Shown: positions 24,043 to 33,236, counted from the stretch's first letter. The stretch: DNA of 64,000 nt from an uncultured Clostridia bacterium (GCA_937920235.1 CALGUK010000034.1:248001-312000); one strand, 5' to 3'. A program made the numbers and translations. Notes: generated by a model from the letters alone, not told the origin.

Positions 24043-25194
24043 ATGGGAATCTTCAAAAAAATCAACTTTGGTCTTACAAAGACAAGAAACAAGATGGCAG
24101 GAGCCATTGATGACATGCTCGACAGCTTTGACGAGGTTACCGATGATCTCTATCAGGAGCTCGAAGAAATTCTCGTTATGGGAGATGTCGGTGTTACCAC
24201 GGCTGTTGAAATCACGGAAAAACTGCGTGAAGAGGTCTCCAAGGGCAAAATCAAAGGGTCCGAGGCAATACGCCGGCAGATAAAGACGATTGTTGCCGAG
24301 ATGCTCTACGGCGGTGAGGATATGGGACTTATCACGGTTCCGTCAATTATCCTTGTAATCGGTGTTAACGGTGTCGGAAAAACCACCACTATCGGTAAAA
24401 TGGCGGCTATGTATAAGGCGCAGGGTAAGAGCGTAATTCTCGGCGCGGCTGATACCTTCCGTGCCGCCGCGATTGACCAGCTTCAGATATGGGCGGACCG
24501 TGCAGGCGTTGATATCGTGAAGCATAAAGAGGGTGCTGACCCGGCTGCAGTTGTTTTTGATACCATCAGCGCGGCAAAGGCGAGGGACAGTGAAATCGTC
24601 ATAATCGACACGGCAGGCCGTCTTCATAACAAGAAAAATCTCATGGACGAGCTTAATAAGATTTACAGGGTTATTGACCGTGAGCTTCCGTACTCCGACC
24701 GTGAGGTTCTTCTGGTGCTTGATGCCACAACGGGACAGAATGCGGTCAACCAGGCGCGTGAATTCAAGAGTGTTGCCGATATTACGGGTATCGTTCTTAC
24801 CAAGCTTGACGGAACAGCCCGCGGCGGTGTGGTTCTTGCAATCAAGAATGAGCTGGAAATTCCCGTTAAGTTCATAGGTGTCGGCGAACAGATTGATGAT
24901 TTGCAGCCGTTCAAGCCAGAGGCATTTGCAGACGGCTTGTTTGACAAGATAGATTATAAGGATGAGGAGGACATTCAGATTGAAATTATTGAAGAGAGCA
25001 AAGAAGAACTCGAAGAAGTTACTGAAGATATTTTACAAGAAGAACTCCCCTCTGAAAACGATGGAGACGCTTCGGAGAATACCGGAACAGATGACGAAGG
25101 ATATGAACAGGAAGAAGAGATAGAAGAGACACAGCCGGAACAGAAGGAAAAGAAGAGGAGGGGATTCTTTGGACTTTTTAATCGCAACTCATAA
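24043..25194 (+). CDS. ftsY: Signal recognition particle receptor FtsY
   Basis: 383 residues. This SRP GTPase receives ribosome-nascent chain complexes at the membrane. The NG domain is complete: GVNGVGKTTTIGKMA (G1, residue 107 on), GAADTFRAAAIDQL, IIDTAGRLHNKKNLM (G3) and TKLDGTARGG (G4). The N-terminus is short (MGIFKKINFGLTKTRNK). Unusually, about 75 acidic residues follow the G domain (about residues 305-375) and end in KRRGFFGLFNRNS, a basic-hydrophobic tip. In most FtsY proteins the acidic region is at the N-terminus. The tail codons agg-agg-gga also serve as the SD of rdgB. Confidence 0.96.
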   Translation: MGIFKKINFGLTKTRNKMAGAIDDMLDSFDEVTDDLYQELEEILVMGDVGVTTAVEITEKLREEVSKGKIKGSEAIRRQIKTIVAEMLYGGEDMGLITVPSIILVIGVNGVGKTTTIGKMAAMYKAQGKSVILGAADTFRAAAIDQLQIWADRAGVDIVKHKEGADPAAVVFDTISAAKARDSEIVIIDTAGRLHNKKNLMDELNKIYRVIDRELPYSDREVLLVLDATTGQNAVNQAREFKSVADITGIVLTKLDGTARGGVVLAIKNELEIPVKFIGVGEQIDDLQPFKPEAFADGLFDKIDYKDEEDIQIEIIEESKEELEEVTEDILQEELPSENDGDASENTGTDDEGYEQEEEIEETQPEQKEKKRRGFFGLFNRNS

Positions 25195-25756
25195 TATGAA
25201 AAAGCAGGCGGAATTGCAGAGAATACTCTCACCTCTCGGTATAAACGTGCTTACAGCCGATATGGCGGGAATTGAACTTTCAGATGTTGACGAAACGGGT
25301 ACTACATTTGAAGAAAACGCGTTTTTAAAAGCCGACAGCGGTTGCAGGGAAAGCGGAATGGTCTGTGTTGCGGACGATTCGGGACTTATGGTTGATTATC
25401 TCGACGGTGCGCCCGGTGTTTATTCAGCCAGATTTGGCGGAGAACACGGAAATGACGCTAAAAATAACGAAAAGCTTCTCGGACTTATGAAGGATGTTCC
25501 CGATGAGGAAAGAACTGCACGATTTGTAAGCTGTGTATGTTGTTGCTTTCCGGACGGCAGACATTTTACAGTCCGCGGAACCTGTGAGGGTGTTATTGCA
25601 CATGAGGTTCACGGTAACGGCGGATTCGGTTATGACCCGTTGTTCCTGGTAGGTGAAAAGACCTTCGGCGAACTCACGGCAGAAGAAAAGGACAAGGTCA
25701 GCCACCGCGGTAATGCACTCCGCAAATTTGCAGAAGAATTACCAAAGTATTTATAA
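25169..25756 (+). CDS. rdgB: XTP/dITP diphosphatase (RdgB/HAM1)
   Basis: 195 residues. It hydrolyses non-canonical purine triphosphates such as XTP and ITP to the monophosphates, keeping them out of nucleic acids. Motifs are IATHNMKKQAELQRIL, TFEENAFLKAD, ADDSGLMVDYLDGAPGVYSARFGG and GFGYDPLF. It starts with TTG at 25169, with SD gaggagggg five bases before, inside the end of ftsY (26-base overlap). This suggests translational coupling. Confidence 0.95.
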   Translation: MDFLIATHNMKKQAELQRILSPLGINVLTADMAGIELSDVDETGTTFEENAFLKADSGCRESGMVCVADDSGLMVDYLDGAPGVYSARFGGEHGNDAKNNEKLLGLMKDVPDEERTARFVSCVCCCFPDGRHFTVRGTCEGVIAHEVHGNGGFGYDPLFLVGEKTFGELTAEEKDKVSHRGNALRKFAEELPKYL

Positions 25757-25808
25757 AATAACAGAAACGCGTAACGGCAGGCATACACGCCTGCGATAGG
25801 AGAATAAT

Positions 25809-26114
25809 ATGACAAGTAAAGAAAGAGCATATTGGAGAAGTCAGGCAAACGGTATTCCTGCTTTGTTCCAGGTCGGTAAGGGCGGAATTTCCGATGCCCT
25901 CATCAAGCAGACAGATGATGCCCTCAAAGCACGTGAGCTTATCAAAATCAAGGTGCTTTTGGAAACGAGTCCCGACAAGCCCAAGGACATTGCACAGAAG
26001 CTTGCCGAGGCGACAAACAGCGATTGCGTCGGTGTAATAGGCGGCAGTATGATATTTTATCGCTATAATCCAGAACTCCATAAAGACGATAAAAAGAAGG
26101 CGAAGAAGAGATGA
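25809..26114 (+). CDS. yhbY: CRM-domain RNA-binding protein (YhbY family)
   Basis: 101 residues. It is a CRS1/YhbY single-domain protein that associates with pre-50S particles. Typical features are LTSKERAYWRSQANGI-like start (TSKERAYWRSQ), FQVGKGGISDALIKQTDDAL and RELIKIKVL, with the conserved GGSMIFYRYN near the end. The SD is taggagaataat. A small GC hairpin (gcaggc/gcctgc) lies just upstream and has no T-tract. Its stop overlaps nadD (ATGA), a common gene pair in Firmicutes. Confidence 0.93.
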   Translation: MTSKERAYWRSQANGIPALFQVGKGGISDALIKQTDDALKARELIKIKVLLETSPDKPKDIAQKLAEATNSDCVGVIGGSMIFYRYNPELHKDDKKKAKKR

Positions 26115-26740
26115 AAATAGGAATTTTCGGCGGCACATTCAATCCTCCTCATAAAGGACACACAAGAATGGTTGAAAAAATGGCAGAGGAATTGGAGCTT
26201 GACAAGGTTATTGTCATCCCCAACAAAATTCCTACCCATAAGCGTTGTGACGACCTGGCAGATAACCGCCACAGAGTTGCAATGTGCAATATTGCATTTA
26301 AAAATCCGAAATTTGAAGTCAGCACGATGGAGATGGACAGAGATTCCGACAGCTATACGATTTTCACCGTGAATGAGCTGGAAAAGAAATACCCGGGAGC
26401 TCAGCTATATCTCATAATCGGTTCGGATATGTTCCTCATCTTCCACAAGTGGTATAAGCACAAGGAGCTTCTTGAAAAATGCGTAATCTGTGTTGCCTCA
26501 AGAGATAATGAGGAGAACATTCAGAAACTCAGAGCGTATGCGTTCGAGCAGTTGGGAGTTTATATGCCCGAGCTTGATGCCAAGCATATACATATTTCAC
26601 TTCTTGATGCTTATGAGGTAAGCTCAAGTGAAATAAGAGACAGAATAAATAACGAAAAGAGTCTTTACGGTCTTGTTGACCCGGAAATAATCGAATATAT
26701 GGAGAATAACAAGCTCTATGGATACAGAAAGAAACGCTGA
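26111..26740 (+). CDS. nadD: Nicotinate-nucleotide adenylyltransferase
   Basis: 209 residues. It transfers AMP from ATP to nicotinate mononucleotide in NAD synthesis. The nucleotidyltransferase motif GIFGGTFNPPHKGH is at residues 4-17 and the second motif is VSSSEIRDRI near the end. KWYKHKELL is also typical. It starts four bases inside yhbY and overlaps yqeK by 23 bases, so the three genes are probably translated together. Confidence 0.95.
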   Translation: MKIGIFGGTFNPPHKGHTRMVEKMAEELELDKVIVIPNKIPTHKRCDDLADNRHRVAMCNIAFKNPKFEVSTMEMDRDSDSYTIFTVNELEKKYPGAQLYLIIGSDMFLIFHKWYKHKELLEKCVICVASRDNEENIQKLRAYAFEQLGVYMPELDAKHIHISLLDAYEVSSSEIRDRINNEKSLYGLVDPEIIEYMENNKLYGYRKKR

Positions 26741-27290
26741 GTTCCTCGAAATACTGAAAAAAACTCTCACTCCTCAGCGGCTTTATCATTCGGTCTGCGT
26801 GGCTGAAATGGCACAGCGTCTGGCAGAAAGATACGGTGCGGACAAGAAAAAAGCATACACGGCAGGGCTTATTCACGATATTATGAAATGCCGTTCACCC
26901 GAAAAAATGCTTGAGGTCATTGAGGCTGACGGTCAGAAGCTCACCGAGAGTGAAAAGAAAATCACGGTCACTCTCCATGCCATTGCAGGTGAGGCGTATT
27001 TAAGGAATAATCTGGACGTCAGGGATAAGGAAATACTTTCGGCTGTGCGTTGGCATACTACAGGTAAAGAGAATATGTCTTTATTTGAAAAGATAATATA
27101 TATTGCAGACCTCGTTTCTGAGGACAGAGAATATCCCGATGCTCCTCAGGTTCGCGATATGGCTTTTTGTGACCTTGACAAAACCTGTCTGAGAGGATTA
27201 TCTTTTACAATTGAAGAAAATGTCGCAAAGGGCAGACTTATCCATACGGATACGGTTAAGGCATACAATTACCTTATAAATAATCCGTGA
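26718..27290 (+). CDS. yqeK: HD-domain Ap4A hydrolase (YqeK family)
   Basis: 190 residues. Members are symmetrical diadenosine tetraphosphate hydrolases that yield two ADP. The HD metal site is visible: H in YHSVCVAEMAQ, HD in AGLIHDIMK, the later H in VRWHTTGKENMS, and D in IYIADLVSEDREY. It overlaps nadD and sits before rsfS, the conserved nadD-yqeK-rsfS order. The SD is weak (ggag 12 bases before the start), which fits coupling to nadD translation. Confidence 0.93.
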   Translation: MDTERNAEFLEILKKTLTPQRLYHSVCVAEMAQRLAERYGADKKKAYTAGLIHDIMKCRSPEKMLEVIEADGQKLTESEKKITVTLHAIAGEAYLRNNLDVRDKEILSAVRWHTTGKENMSLFEKIIYIADLVSEDREYPDAPQVRDMAFCDLDKTCLRGLSFTIEENVAKGRLIHTDTVKAYNYLINNP

Positions 27291-27320
27291 TTTCGGCGGC
27301 TGACAGAAAGGATTAAACAA

Positions 27321-27677
27321 ATGGACAGAACAGAACTTATGAAAAACATTGTTGCGACTCTTGACAGCAAGAAGGCAACTGATATAAAATCTCTTGAGAT
27401 AACAGAGCTTAGCTCAGTAGCTGATTACTTTGTTATCGCAACGGGTACATCGGGTACTCATATCCGTGCTCTTTCCGATGAGGTTCAGGATTCACTCACA
27501 AAGCTGGGAGTTGAGCCGAGAAACATTGAGGGCAAGTCAACAGGCTGGATTTTGCTTGATTACGGCACGGTAGTGGTTCATCTTTTCACTCCCGACCAGA
27601 GAGAAACATACAGTCTTGAGCATCTCTGGGGTGATGCTTCGGAGTATGATATAAGCGGTATTGTTACAGAAAATTAA
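27321..27677 (+). CDS. rsfS: Ribosomal silencing factor RsfS
   Basis: 118 residues, the family length. RsfS binds L14 on the 50S subunit and blocks subunit joining when nutrients are low. Motifs are DIKSLEITELSSVADYFVIATGTSGTH, the GWILLDYG core and VVHLF-type VVHLFTPDQRETYSLEHLWGDA. It lies 30 bases after yqeK with SD gaaaggatt and 24 bases before leuS. Confidence 0.95.
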   Translation: MDRTELMKNIVATLDSKKATDIKSLEITELSSVADYFVIATGTSGTHIRALSDEVQDSLTKLGVEPRNIEGKSTGWILLDYGTVVVHLFTPDQRETYSLEHLWGDASEYDISGIVTEN

Positions 27678-27701
27678 ATTTCTTTAAAGAAGGTTAAATA
27701 T

Positions 27702-30110
27702 ATGAATTATGATTTTAAAGCCACCGAACAAAAGTGGCAGGCTAAATGGGAAGAAGCAAAGGTTTTTGAGGCACAGGATAATTCCGATAAGCCGAAATTC
27801 TACGGACTCGTTGAATTCCCTTATCCCTCGGGTGCAGGTATGCACGTCGGCCATATCAAGGCATACTCGGGTCTTGAGGTTGTGTCAAGAAAGAGAAGAC
27901 TTCAGGGATATAACGTGCTTTTCCCGATAGGCTTTGACGCATACGGTCTTCCTACAGAAAACTATGCTATCAAAACCGGTATTCATCCGAGAAAAGTTAC
28001 CGATATGAATATCGAAAAATTCACAAGTCAGTTGAAAAGAGTCGGTTTTTCGTTTGACTATTCAAGAGTGATTGATACCACCGACGATAAATATTATAAA
28101 TGGACACAGTGGATTTTCCTTAAAATGTTTGAAAACGGACTTGCCTTCCGTGATAAGACTCTCGTTAACTACTGTCCGTCCTGTAAGGTTGTTCTTTCAA
28201 ATGAGGATTCACAGGGAGGTAAGTGCGACATCTGTCACAGCGACGTTGTTCAGAAGTCAAAGGATGTTTGGTATCTGAGAATTACAGAGTATGCCGACAA
28301 GCTTCTTGAGGGCTTGAATGACGTTGATTATCTTCCCAACATCAAGCTCCAGCAGGTTAACTGGATAGGTAAGTCGAGAGGTGCTTTTGTAAACTTCAAT
28401 CTTAATGAAATTCCCGAAGAGTTGAAGATTTATACAACCCGTCCCGACACTCTTTTCGGTGTTACATTTATGGTTATGGCTCCCGAGCATCCGATTATCG
28501 ACAAATATGCCGATAAGATTACAAATATGGATGAAATTCTTGCATACAGAACAGAATGTGCAAAGAAAACAGAATTTGAACGCACTCAGCTTGTCAAGGA
28601 CAAAACCGGTGTTAAAATTGCAGGTATTACAGCTAAAAACCCCGTGAACGGCAAGGATATTCCGATTTACATATCTGACTATGTTATGATGGGCTACGGT
28701 ACGGGTGCAATTATGGCTGTTCCCGCACATGACGACCGCGACTATGACTTTGCAAAGAAGTTCGGAATTGACATTATCGAGGTTATCAAAGGCGGTGACA
28801 TCAGCGAAGCTGCTTATGCAGGCGACGGTGAAATGGTCAACTCCGATTTTCTCAACGGTATCGACAATAAAAAGGATTCAATTGCAAAAATGATTGATTT
28901 CCTGCAGGAAAAGGGCATCGGTGAAGGCGGTGTTCAGTACAAGATGAAGGACTGGGCATTCAACCGTCAGCGTTATTGGGGCGAGCCGATTCCGATTGTT
29001 CACTGTGAAAAGTGCGGTATGGTTGCCGTGCCTTATGAGGAGCTTCCTCTGAGACTTCCCGAGGTTGAAAACTTTGCTCCCGGAACAGACGGTGAGAGTC
29101 CTCTTGCAAAGATTGACTCCTATGTAAACTGTAAGTGTCCCAAGTGTGGCGGAGCTGCAAAGCGTGAAACCGACACAATGCCGCAGTGGGCAGGCTCATC
29201 CTGGTATTTCTTAAGATATATTGATCCGCATAATGACGAGGCGCTTGCCGATATGGATAAGCTCAACTATTGGCTGCCTGTTGACTGGTATAACGGCGGT
29301 ATGGAGCATGTTACCCGTCACCTTATCTATTCTCGTTTCTGGCATAAATTCCTCTATGACATCGGTGCTGTGCCGTGTGCTGAGCCTTATGCAAAGAGAA
29401 CTGCTCAGGGACTTATCTTAGGACCCGACGGTGTCAAGATGAGTAAATCACGCGGAAACGTCATTGATCCGAATGAGGTTGTTGACGTGTTCGGTGCTGA
29501 TGTTCTTCGTACTTATGTACTCTTTATGGGTGACTACGAGCAGGCAGCTCCCTGGTCAGAAAGCTCCGTAAAGGGATGCAAGAGATTTATTGACAGAATT
29601 TGGAATTTACAGGAAATTCTTGTTGACGGTGACGAATTCTCAAAGGAACTCTCATCTTCATTCCACAAGACAATCAAGAAGGTTACCGAGGATATTGAAG
29701 CGCTTAAATACAATACGGCAATTGCGGCACTTATGACGCTTCTCAATGCGATTTATACAAAGGGTGCAATCAATAAGGCAGAGCTTAAGACTCTTCTTCT
29801 CCTTGTTAACCCGTTTGCTCCTCATGTAACCGAAGAGATGTGGGAGACCTGCGGATTCGGTAAGATGATGGCGGCTGACGGAGAGTGGCCGACCTATGAT
29901 GAGGCAAAGTGCATTGACGAAACAATCGAAATAGTTGTTCAGATTAACGGTAAAATCCGTGCAAAGCTCAATGTGCCTGCCGATATTGAACAGGCTGATG
30001 CCGTTGCTCTTGCAAAAGAGGACGAAAAGGTTGCGGCAGAGCTTGAGGGCAAAAATATTATCAAGGAAATTTACGTTAAGGGTAAGCTTGTAAATATCGT
30101 TGCAAAATAA
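27702..30110 (+). CDS. leuS: Leucyl-tRNA synthetase
   Basis: 802 residues, class Ia. It charges tRNA-Leu. The HIGH motif is in FPYPSGAGMHVGHIKAYSG, the editing (CP1) domain has TTRPDTLFGVTFM and MAVPAHDDRDYDFA, and the KMSKS loop is KMSKSRGNVIDP. An anticodon-binding helical domain and a small C-terminal domain (INGKIRAKLNVPADIE) complete it. There is no T-box in the 24-base gap upstream, so it is read from the rsfS side. The SD is gaaggtt. Confidence 0.98.
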   Translation: MNYDFKATEQKWQAKWEEAKVFEAQDNSDKPKFYGLVEFPYPSGAGMHVGHIKAYSGLEVVSRKRRLQGYNVLFPIGFDAYGLPTENYAIKTGIHPRKVTDMNIEKFTSQLKRVGFSFDYSRVIDTTDDKYYKWTQWIFLKMFENGLAFRDKTLVNYCPSCKVVLSNEDSQGGKCDICHSDVVQKSKDVWYLRITEYADKLLEGLNDVDYLPNIKLQQVNWIGKSRGAFVNFNLNEIPEELKIYTTRPDTLFGVTFMVMAPEHPIIDKYADKITNMDEILAYRTECAKKTEFERTQLVKDKTGVKIAGITAKNPVNGKDIPIYISDYVMMGYGTGAIMAVPAHDDRDYDFAKKFGIDIIEVIKGGDISEAAYAGDGEMVNSDFLNGIDNKKDSIAKMIDFLQEKGIGEGGVQYKMKDWAFNRQRYWGEPIPIVHCEKCGMVAVPYEELPLRLPEVENFAPGTDGESPLAKIDSYVNCKCPKCGGAAKRETDTMPQWAGSSWYFLRYIDPHNDEALADMDKLNYWLPVDWYNGGMEHVTRHLIYSRFWHKFLYDIGAVPCAEPYAKRTAQGLILGPDGVKMSKSRGNVIDPNEVVDVFGADVLRTYVLFMGDYEQAAPWSESSVKGCKRFIDRIWNLQEILVDGDEFSKELSSSFHKTIKKVTEDIEALKYNTAIAALMTLLNAIYTKGAINKAELKTLLLLVNPFAPHVTEEMWETCGFGKMMAADGEWPTYDEAKCIDETIEIVVQINGKIRAKLNVPADIEQADAVALAKEDEKVAAELEGKNIIKEIYVKGKLVNIVAK

Positions 30111-30121
30111 AAAAACAGCAG

Positions 30122-30150
30122 GGCGGGGCATTGACCCCGCCGTTGCCTTT
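30122..30150 (+). terminator. GC hairpin between leuS and the methyltransferase gene
   Basis: ggcgggg / ccccgcc with a six-base loop, followed by gttgccttt. The T-tract is poor, so this may be a partial terminator or an RNA stability element rather than a full stop. Confidence 0.5.
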
Positions 30151-30162
30151 AAAGGTGTAGTT

Positions 30163-30969
30163 ATGTTCATTTGTCCCGTTTGTAAATCAAAACTGAATAT
30201 TGAGGACAGAGCGTACCGCTGTGAAAATAATCACTCCTTCGACATTGCAAAGCAGGGTTATGTCAATCTGTTGCCGGTTAATAAAAAGCATTCCGACAAT
30301 CCGGGTGACTCAAAGGAAATGGTGATGTCGCGCAGGGAATTTCTCGAAAGCGGATATTACGACTGCTTTGCCGATAAGACGGCAGAGATAATCGACGGCT
30401 TTTTCCCGGGAAAATGCAAAATCAGAATTGCTGACTGCGGATGCGGTGAGGGATTTTATGACGGCAGATTAGAGAAGCTGAAATGCGAATTTGAGCTTGA
30501 CTGCTTTGATATTTCAAAAGAGGCTGTAAGACTTGCTGCAGGCAAATACAAAAAGTATAATTTTGCCGTGGGAAGCTGCTTTGATATGCCGTTGGGAAGC
30601 GGAATATATGATGTTGCGATTAACATCTTTGCTCCTATGGCGGAGGCGGAGACGGTGAGAATTCTCCGAAGCGGAGGCTACTTTATTTATGCCGTACCGG
30701 GCAAAAATCATCTTATGGGGCTCAAAAAACTGCTCTATGAAAGTGTTTATGAAAATGAGGAAAAGCATACCGAATATGACGGCATGGAGTTTGTTGCCAG
30801 ACACACGGTGAAGGATAAAATTTCTCTTGACGGCAAATCGGGGGTCAACCTTTTCAAAATGACACCCTATTATTTTAAAACCGAATTGGGTGCGGAAGAA
30901 AAAATACGGAAAAACAACGGATTTACTACCGAAATCCACTTTGATTTTCTTGTTTACAGAAAAAAATAA
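30163..30969 (+). CDS. rlmA: 23S rRNA guanine N1-methyltransferase (RlmA family)
   Basis: 268 residues from ATG 30163 (SD aaaggtg seven bases before); the longer ORF starts inside leuS. An N-terminal zinc finger (CPVCKSKL ... CENNHSFD) leads into AKQGYVNLLPVNKK and the GDSKEMVMSRREFL signature, which closely match E. coli RlmA. Then comes a SAM-binding Rossmann domain (IADCGCGEGFY, FDISKEAVRLAA). RlmA-type enzymes methylate G745 or G748 in 23S rRNA helix 35. The exact position here cannot be read from sequence. Confidence 0.88.
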   Translation: MFICPVCKSKLNIEDRAYRCENNHSFDIAKQGYVNLLPVNKKHSDNPGDSKEMVMSRREFLESGYYDCFADKTAEIIDGFFPGKCKIRIADCGCGEGFYDGRLEKLKCEFELDCFDISKEAVRLAAGKYKKYNFAVGSCFDMPLGSGIYDVAINIFAPMAEAETVRILRSGGYFIYAVPGKNHLMGLKKLLYESVYENEEKHTEYDGMEFVARHTVKDKISLDGKSGVNLFKMTPYYFKTELGAEEKIRKNNGFTTEIHFDFLVYRKK

Positions 30970-31000
30970 CGGCAGAGCAATTGAAACTCTGCCGCTTTTT
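30970..31000. terminator. Bidirectional intrinsic terminator
   Basis: Stem cggcagag / ctctgccg with a nine-base loop. Read forward it is followed by cttttttattt; read on the minus strand it is followed by ttattttttctg. It sits between the convergent rlmA-type and acyltransferase genes and can serve both. Confidence 0.88.
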
Positions 31001-32274
31001 TATTTATTGGTTGCGATTTTATATGCCTCTTCGGTGGCAAACATCAATTTTTGAACTACATCCTTTTTTGAAGGTATGCAATAGAAGGAGTCATCCTTTA
31101 CCGACACGTCAAAATTATCGGAGCCGCCGAGCTTTTTATACAGAAACTCCGTGTGAAGCGTGAAGAGGGACTTGGTGCTTCGTTGGATTCGGAAATCATG
31201 ACCGTTATAGCTTCCGGTAATCACAAAGCCGTTTTCCACATCGTGAGTGACCTTACCTTCGCCCAGGTCAATAAATTCGACACCGGGGAGAGAGTGGATA
31301 TGCACATTGTCCTCAAATCTGTATGTTCCGTCAAGAATTTCCTTGCGGACATTGGCTCTTTCCCATTCATACCAATCGGGAATATGCGAAAATTCGGTTT
31401 CTCCATCAAGCGCTCTCATTTCACCCAGCTCGGTCATCTCCCATACCTTGCCGCATTCCTCACAGGTAAGGTGTGTGCCTTTGCCTGTCATCTTTCCCTC
31501 CGTCATACAGTGGGGACATTGATAGAGAATTTTATTAAGACCGTCGGCACGGAATTTCTCAGTAATTTTAATGTTGTTTTCTTTTTGCCATTTGTAGTCG
31601 TCATAGGTCATTTCACGCTGAATAACCTCATTGATTTCGCTGACAGACATATTTTCAACCTGTTCTGCCGTAAGAACCTGCTTCATTGTGGCTCTGAACG
31701 GAACCTTTCTGTACTGACGAAAATCCCAGAAGGGTGCGTTGAGGTAATTACCGTGATGAATCATCACAACCAGCGGAACCTTGTTTTTCTTGACCAGCTT
31801 TGCCACAACATCGGGAATGATGGCAGTTGTTCCCACGTTGGTGTATCTTGCTTCGGGATACATATAGAGTATATCGCCGTATTCGTGGATTACTTTATGT
31901 ACTGCACGGACAAGACTGATATCAGTCGTGAATTTTCTGTGACAGGCACAGCCGAGCTTTTCCATAATTTTTGCCATTCCCACAAATCCGTCAAGAGTTG
32001 CAACATTGTTGAACCTGTATGGACGTGTCGCTAAAAAGCTTATAATAAAATCGGCAAACTGAGTGTGGTTGGAAAGACAGATATACGGAGGCTTGAGCCC
32101 CTCCATATTGATTTTTTCAATTTTACTGCCTGCACGGATACAGAGCTTTGAAATCAGCCAGCAAAGACTGAAAGCAAGGTTTTTGTATGCTGCACTTTGC
32201 TTTGCAGGCATCGTAGGGGGAACATATATTTTTATATCATCGGGATAAACAACGTAATCTTTTATCTCAGGCAT
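31000..32274 (-). CDS. PlsC-like acyltransferase with an inserted zinc ribbon
   Basis: 424 residues from ATG 32274, where ggagg lies seven bases upstream; the ATG at 32289 would put that SD inside the gene. The first half is a glycerolipid-type acyltransferase: HX4D motif in SNHTQFAD, a glycine/arginine block (VATLDGFVGMA) and YMYPEARYTN. After about residue 230 there is a four-cysteine zinc ribbon (CPHC ... CEEC), then an unrecognised C-terminal beta-rich domain (EFSHIPDWYEWERANVRKEIL on). Such enzymes usually acylate lysophosphatidate or similar lipids. The added ribbon makes a standard PlsC role uncertain. The terminator at its 3' end is shared with the convergent gene. Confidence 0.88.
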   Translation of the reverse strand: MPEIKDYVVYPDDIKIYVPPTMPAKQSAAYKNLAFSLCWLISKLCIRAGSKIEKINMEGLKPPYICLSNHTQFADFIISFLATRPYRFNNVATLDGFVGMAKIMEKLGCACHRKFTTDISLVRAVHKVIHEYGDILYMYPEARYTNVGTTAIIPDVVAKLVKKNKVPLVVMIHHGNYLNAPFWDFRQYRKVPFRATMKQVLTAEQVENMSVSEINEVIQREMTYDDYKWQKENNIKITEKFRADGLNKILYQCPHCMTEGKMTGKGTHLTCEECGKVWEMTELGEMRALDGETEFSHIPDWYEWERANVRKEILDGTYRFEDNVHIHSLPGVEFIDLGEGKVTHDVENGFVITGSYNGHDFRIQRSTKSLFTLHTEFLYKKLGGSDNFDVSVKDDSFYCIPSKKDVVQKLMFATEEAYKIATNK

Positions 32275-32354
32275 ATAAACCCTCCGCATTGATCAGATTT
32301 TGTAACCAATCTGTAAATATTTTACCATATATATCGAATTTAATCAAGTGGTAT

Positions 32355-33236
32355 TTATTTTACAAATCGGGCAATATCTTCCGGAAGTGGGGAGTTGATT
32401 TCTAAAATTTCCTTTGTTACGGGATGGGTAAACCTGCAGTAGCAACAGTGAAGTGCCTGACGCAAAATGTCGTCACGGGGAGTTCCGTACATGGTGTCCC
32501 CGGTAAGCGGAGTACCGAGAGAGGCAAAATGGACTCTTATCTGATGTGTTCTGCCTGTCTGCAGATGGATTCTCAAAAGAGTTCTTCCGTTATGATTGGA
32601 AATCGCTTTCCACTCGGTAATTGCGACCTCACCGCGCTCGTCAACCGTGCGGTAAGTCTTTATCGGGTCGGGTCGGAAAATAGGTCGGTCAATTACTCCT
32701 TCACCTTCGTAAATACCATCACAGACAGCCATATATTCCTTATAAATCTTGCCGTTGAGCACACCGGCAACAAATCTGTTGAGCGCACAGACCACAATTC
32801 CCGATGTACCGCGGTCAAGACGGCCTATTGAACGGAAAACAGCGGATTTCCCGCGACTTTCAAGGTAGTGTGCCACAGCGTTTGCAACGGTATCTCCCTG
32901 GTGATTGTGTGAGGGATGTAAAGGAAGTCCTGCAGGCTTGTCGATAACGAGAATGTCGTCATCCTCATATAAAACCTTAAGCTCATAGTCGAGAGGGGCG
33001 ACTGCTTTGACCTTTTCCTCCTTGTCGGCGGGGAGAGTGATGGATAAAACATCACCGGTTCTGAGCAAATCCACAGTTCTCGCGTGGACACCGTTAATCA
33101 TTATACCCTCGGGGTCGTGCTTTAATTTAGGGATAAGACGAGCCGAAACCTTTGCTCTGTTACGCAAAAAGTCAAAGACCTGTCTGCCGTCATACTGCTC
33201 TTCAATTGTGAAATCTATGCGTCGTTTTGTATTCAT
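32355..33236 (-). CDS. RluA-family 23S rRNA/tRNA pseudouridine synthase
   Basis: 293 residues from ATG 33236 (SD aaaggtg ten bases upstream; GTG 33257 overlaps that SD). An N-terminal S4-like RNA-binding domain (VSARLIPKLKHDPEGIMINGVHA) precedes the catalytic domain. It shows ILVIDKPAGLPLHPS, the RluA motif GRLDRGTSGIVV with the catalytic aspartate, and LQTGRTHQIRVHFASLG. It isomerises uridine to pseudouridine in rRNA or tRNA; the target site is unknown. It stands alone between two terminated minus-strand units. Confidence 0.93.
   Translation of the reverse strand: MNTKRRIDFTIEEQYDGRQVFDFLRNRAKVSARLIPKLKHDPEGIMINGVHARTVDLLRTGDVLSITLPADKEEKVKAVAPLDYELKVLYEDDDILVIDKPAGLPLHPSHNHQGDTVANAVAHYLESRGKSAVFRSIGRLDRGTSGIVVCALNRFVAGVLNGKIYKEYMAVCDGIYEGEGVIDRPIFRPDPIKTYRTVDERGEVAITEWKAISNHNGRTLLRIHLQTGRTHQIRVHFASLGTPLTGDTMYGTPRDDILRQALHCCYCRFTHPVTKEILEINSPLPEDIARFVK

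Noticed and set aside
25770..25800. Terminator between rdgB and yhbY
   Set aside because: The gcaggc/gcctgc hairpin has no T-tract after it and overlaps the SD region; probably not a terminator.
31153..32034. 293-residue forward ORF opposite the acyltransferase gene
   Set aside because: Histidine/valine/phenylalanine-rich shadow, no SD, no domain; the minus-strand gene has clear motifs.
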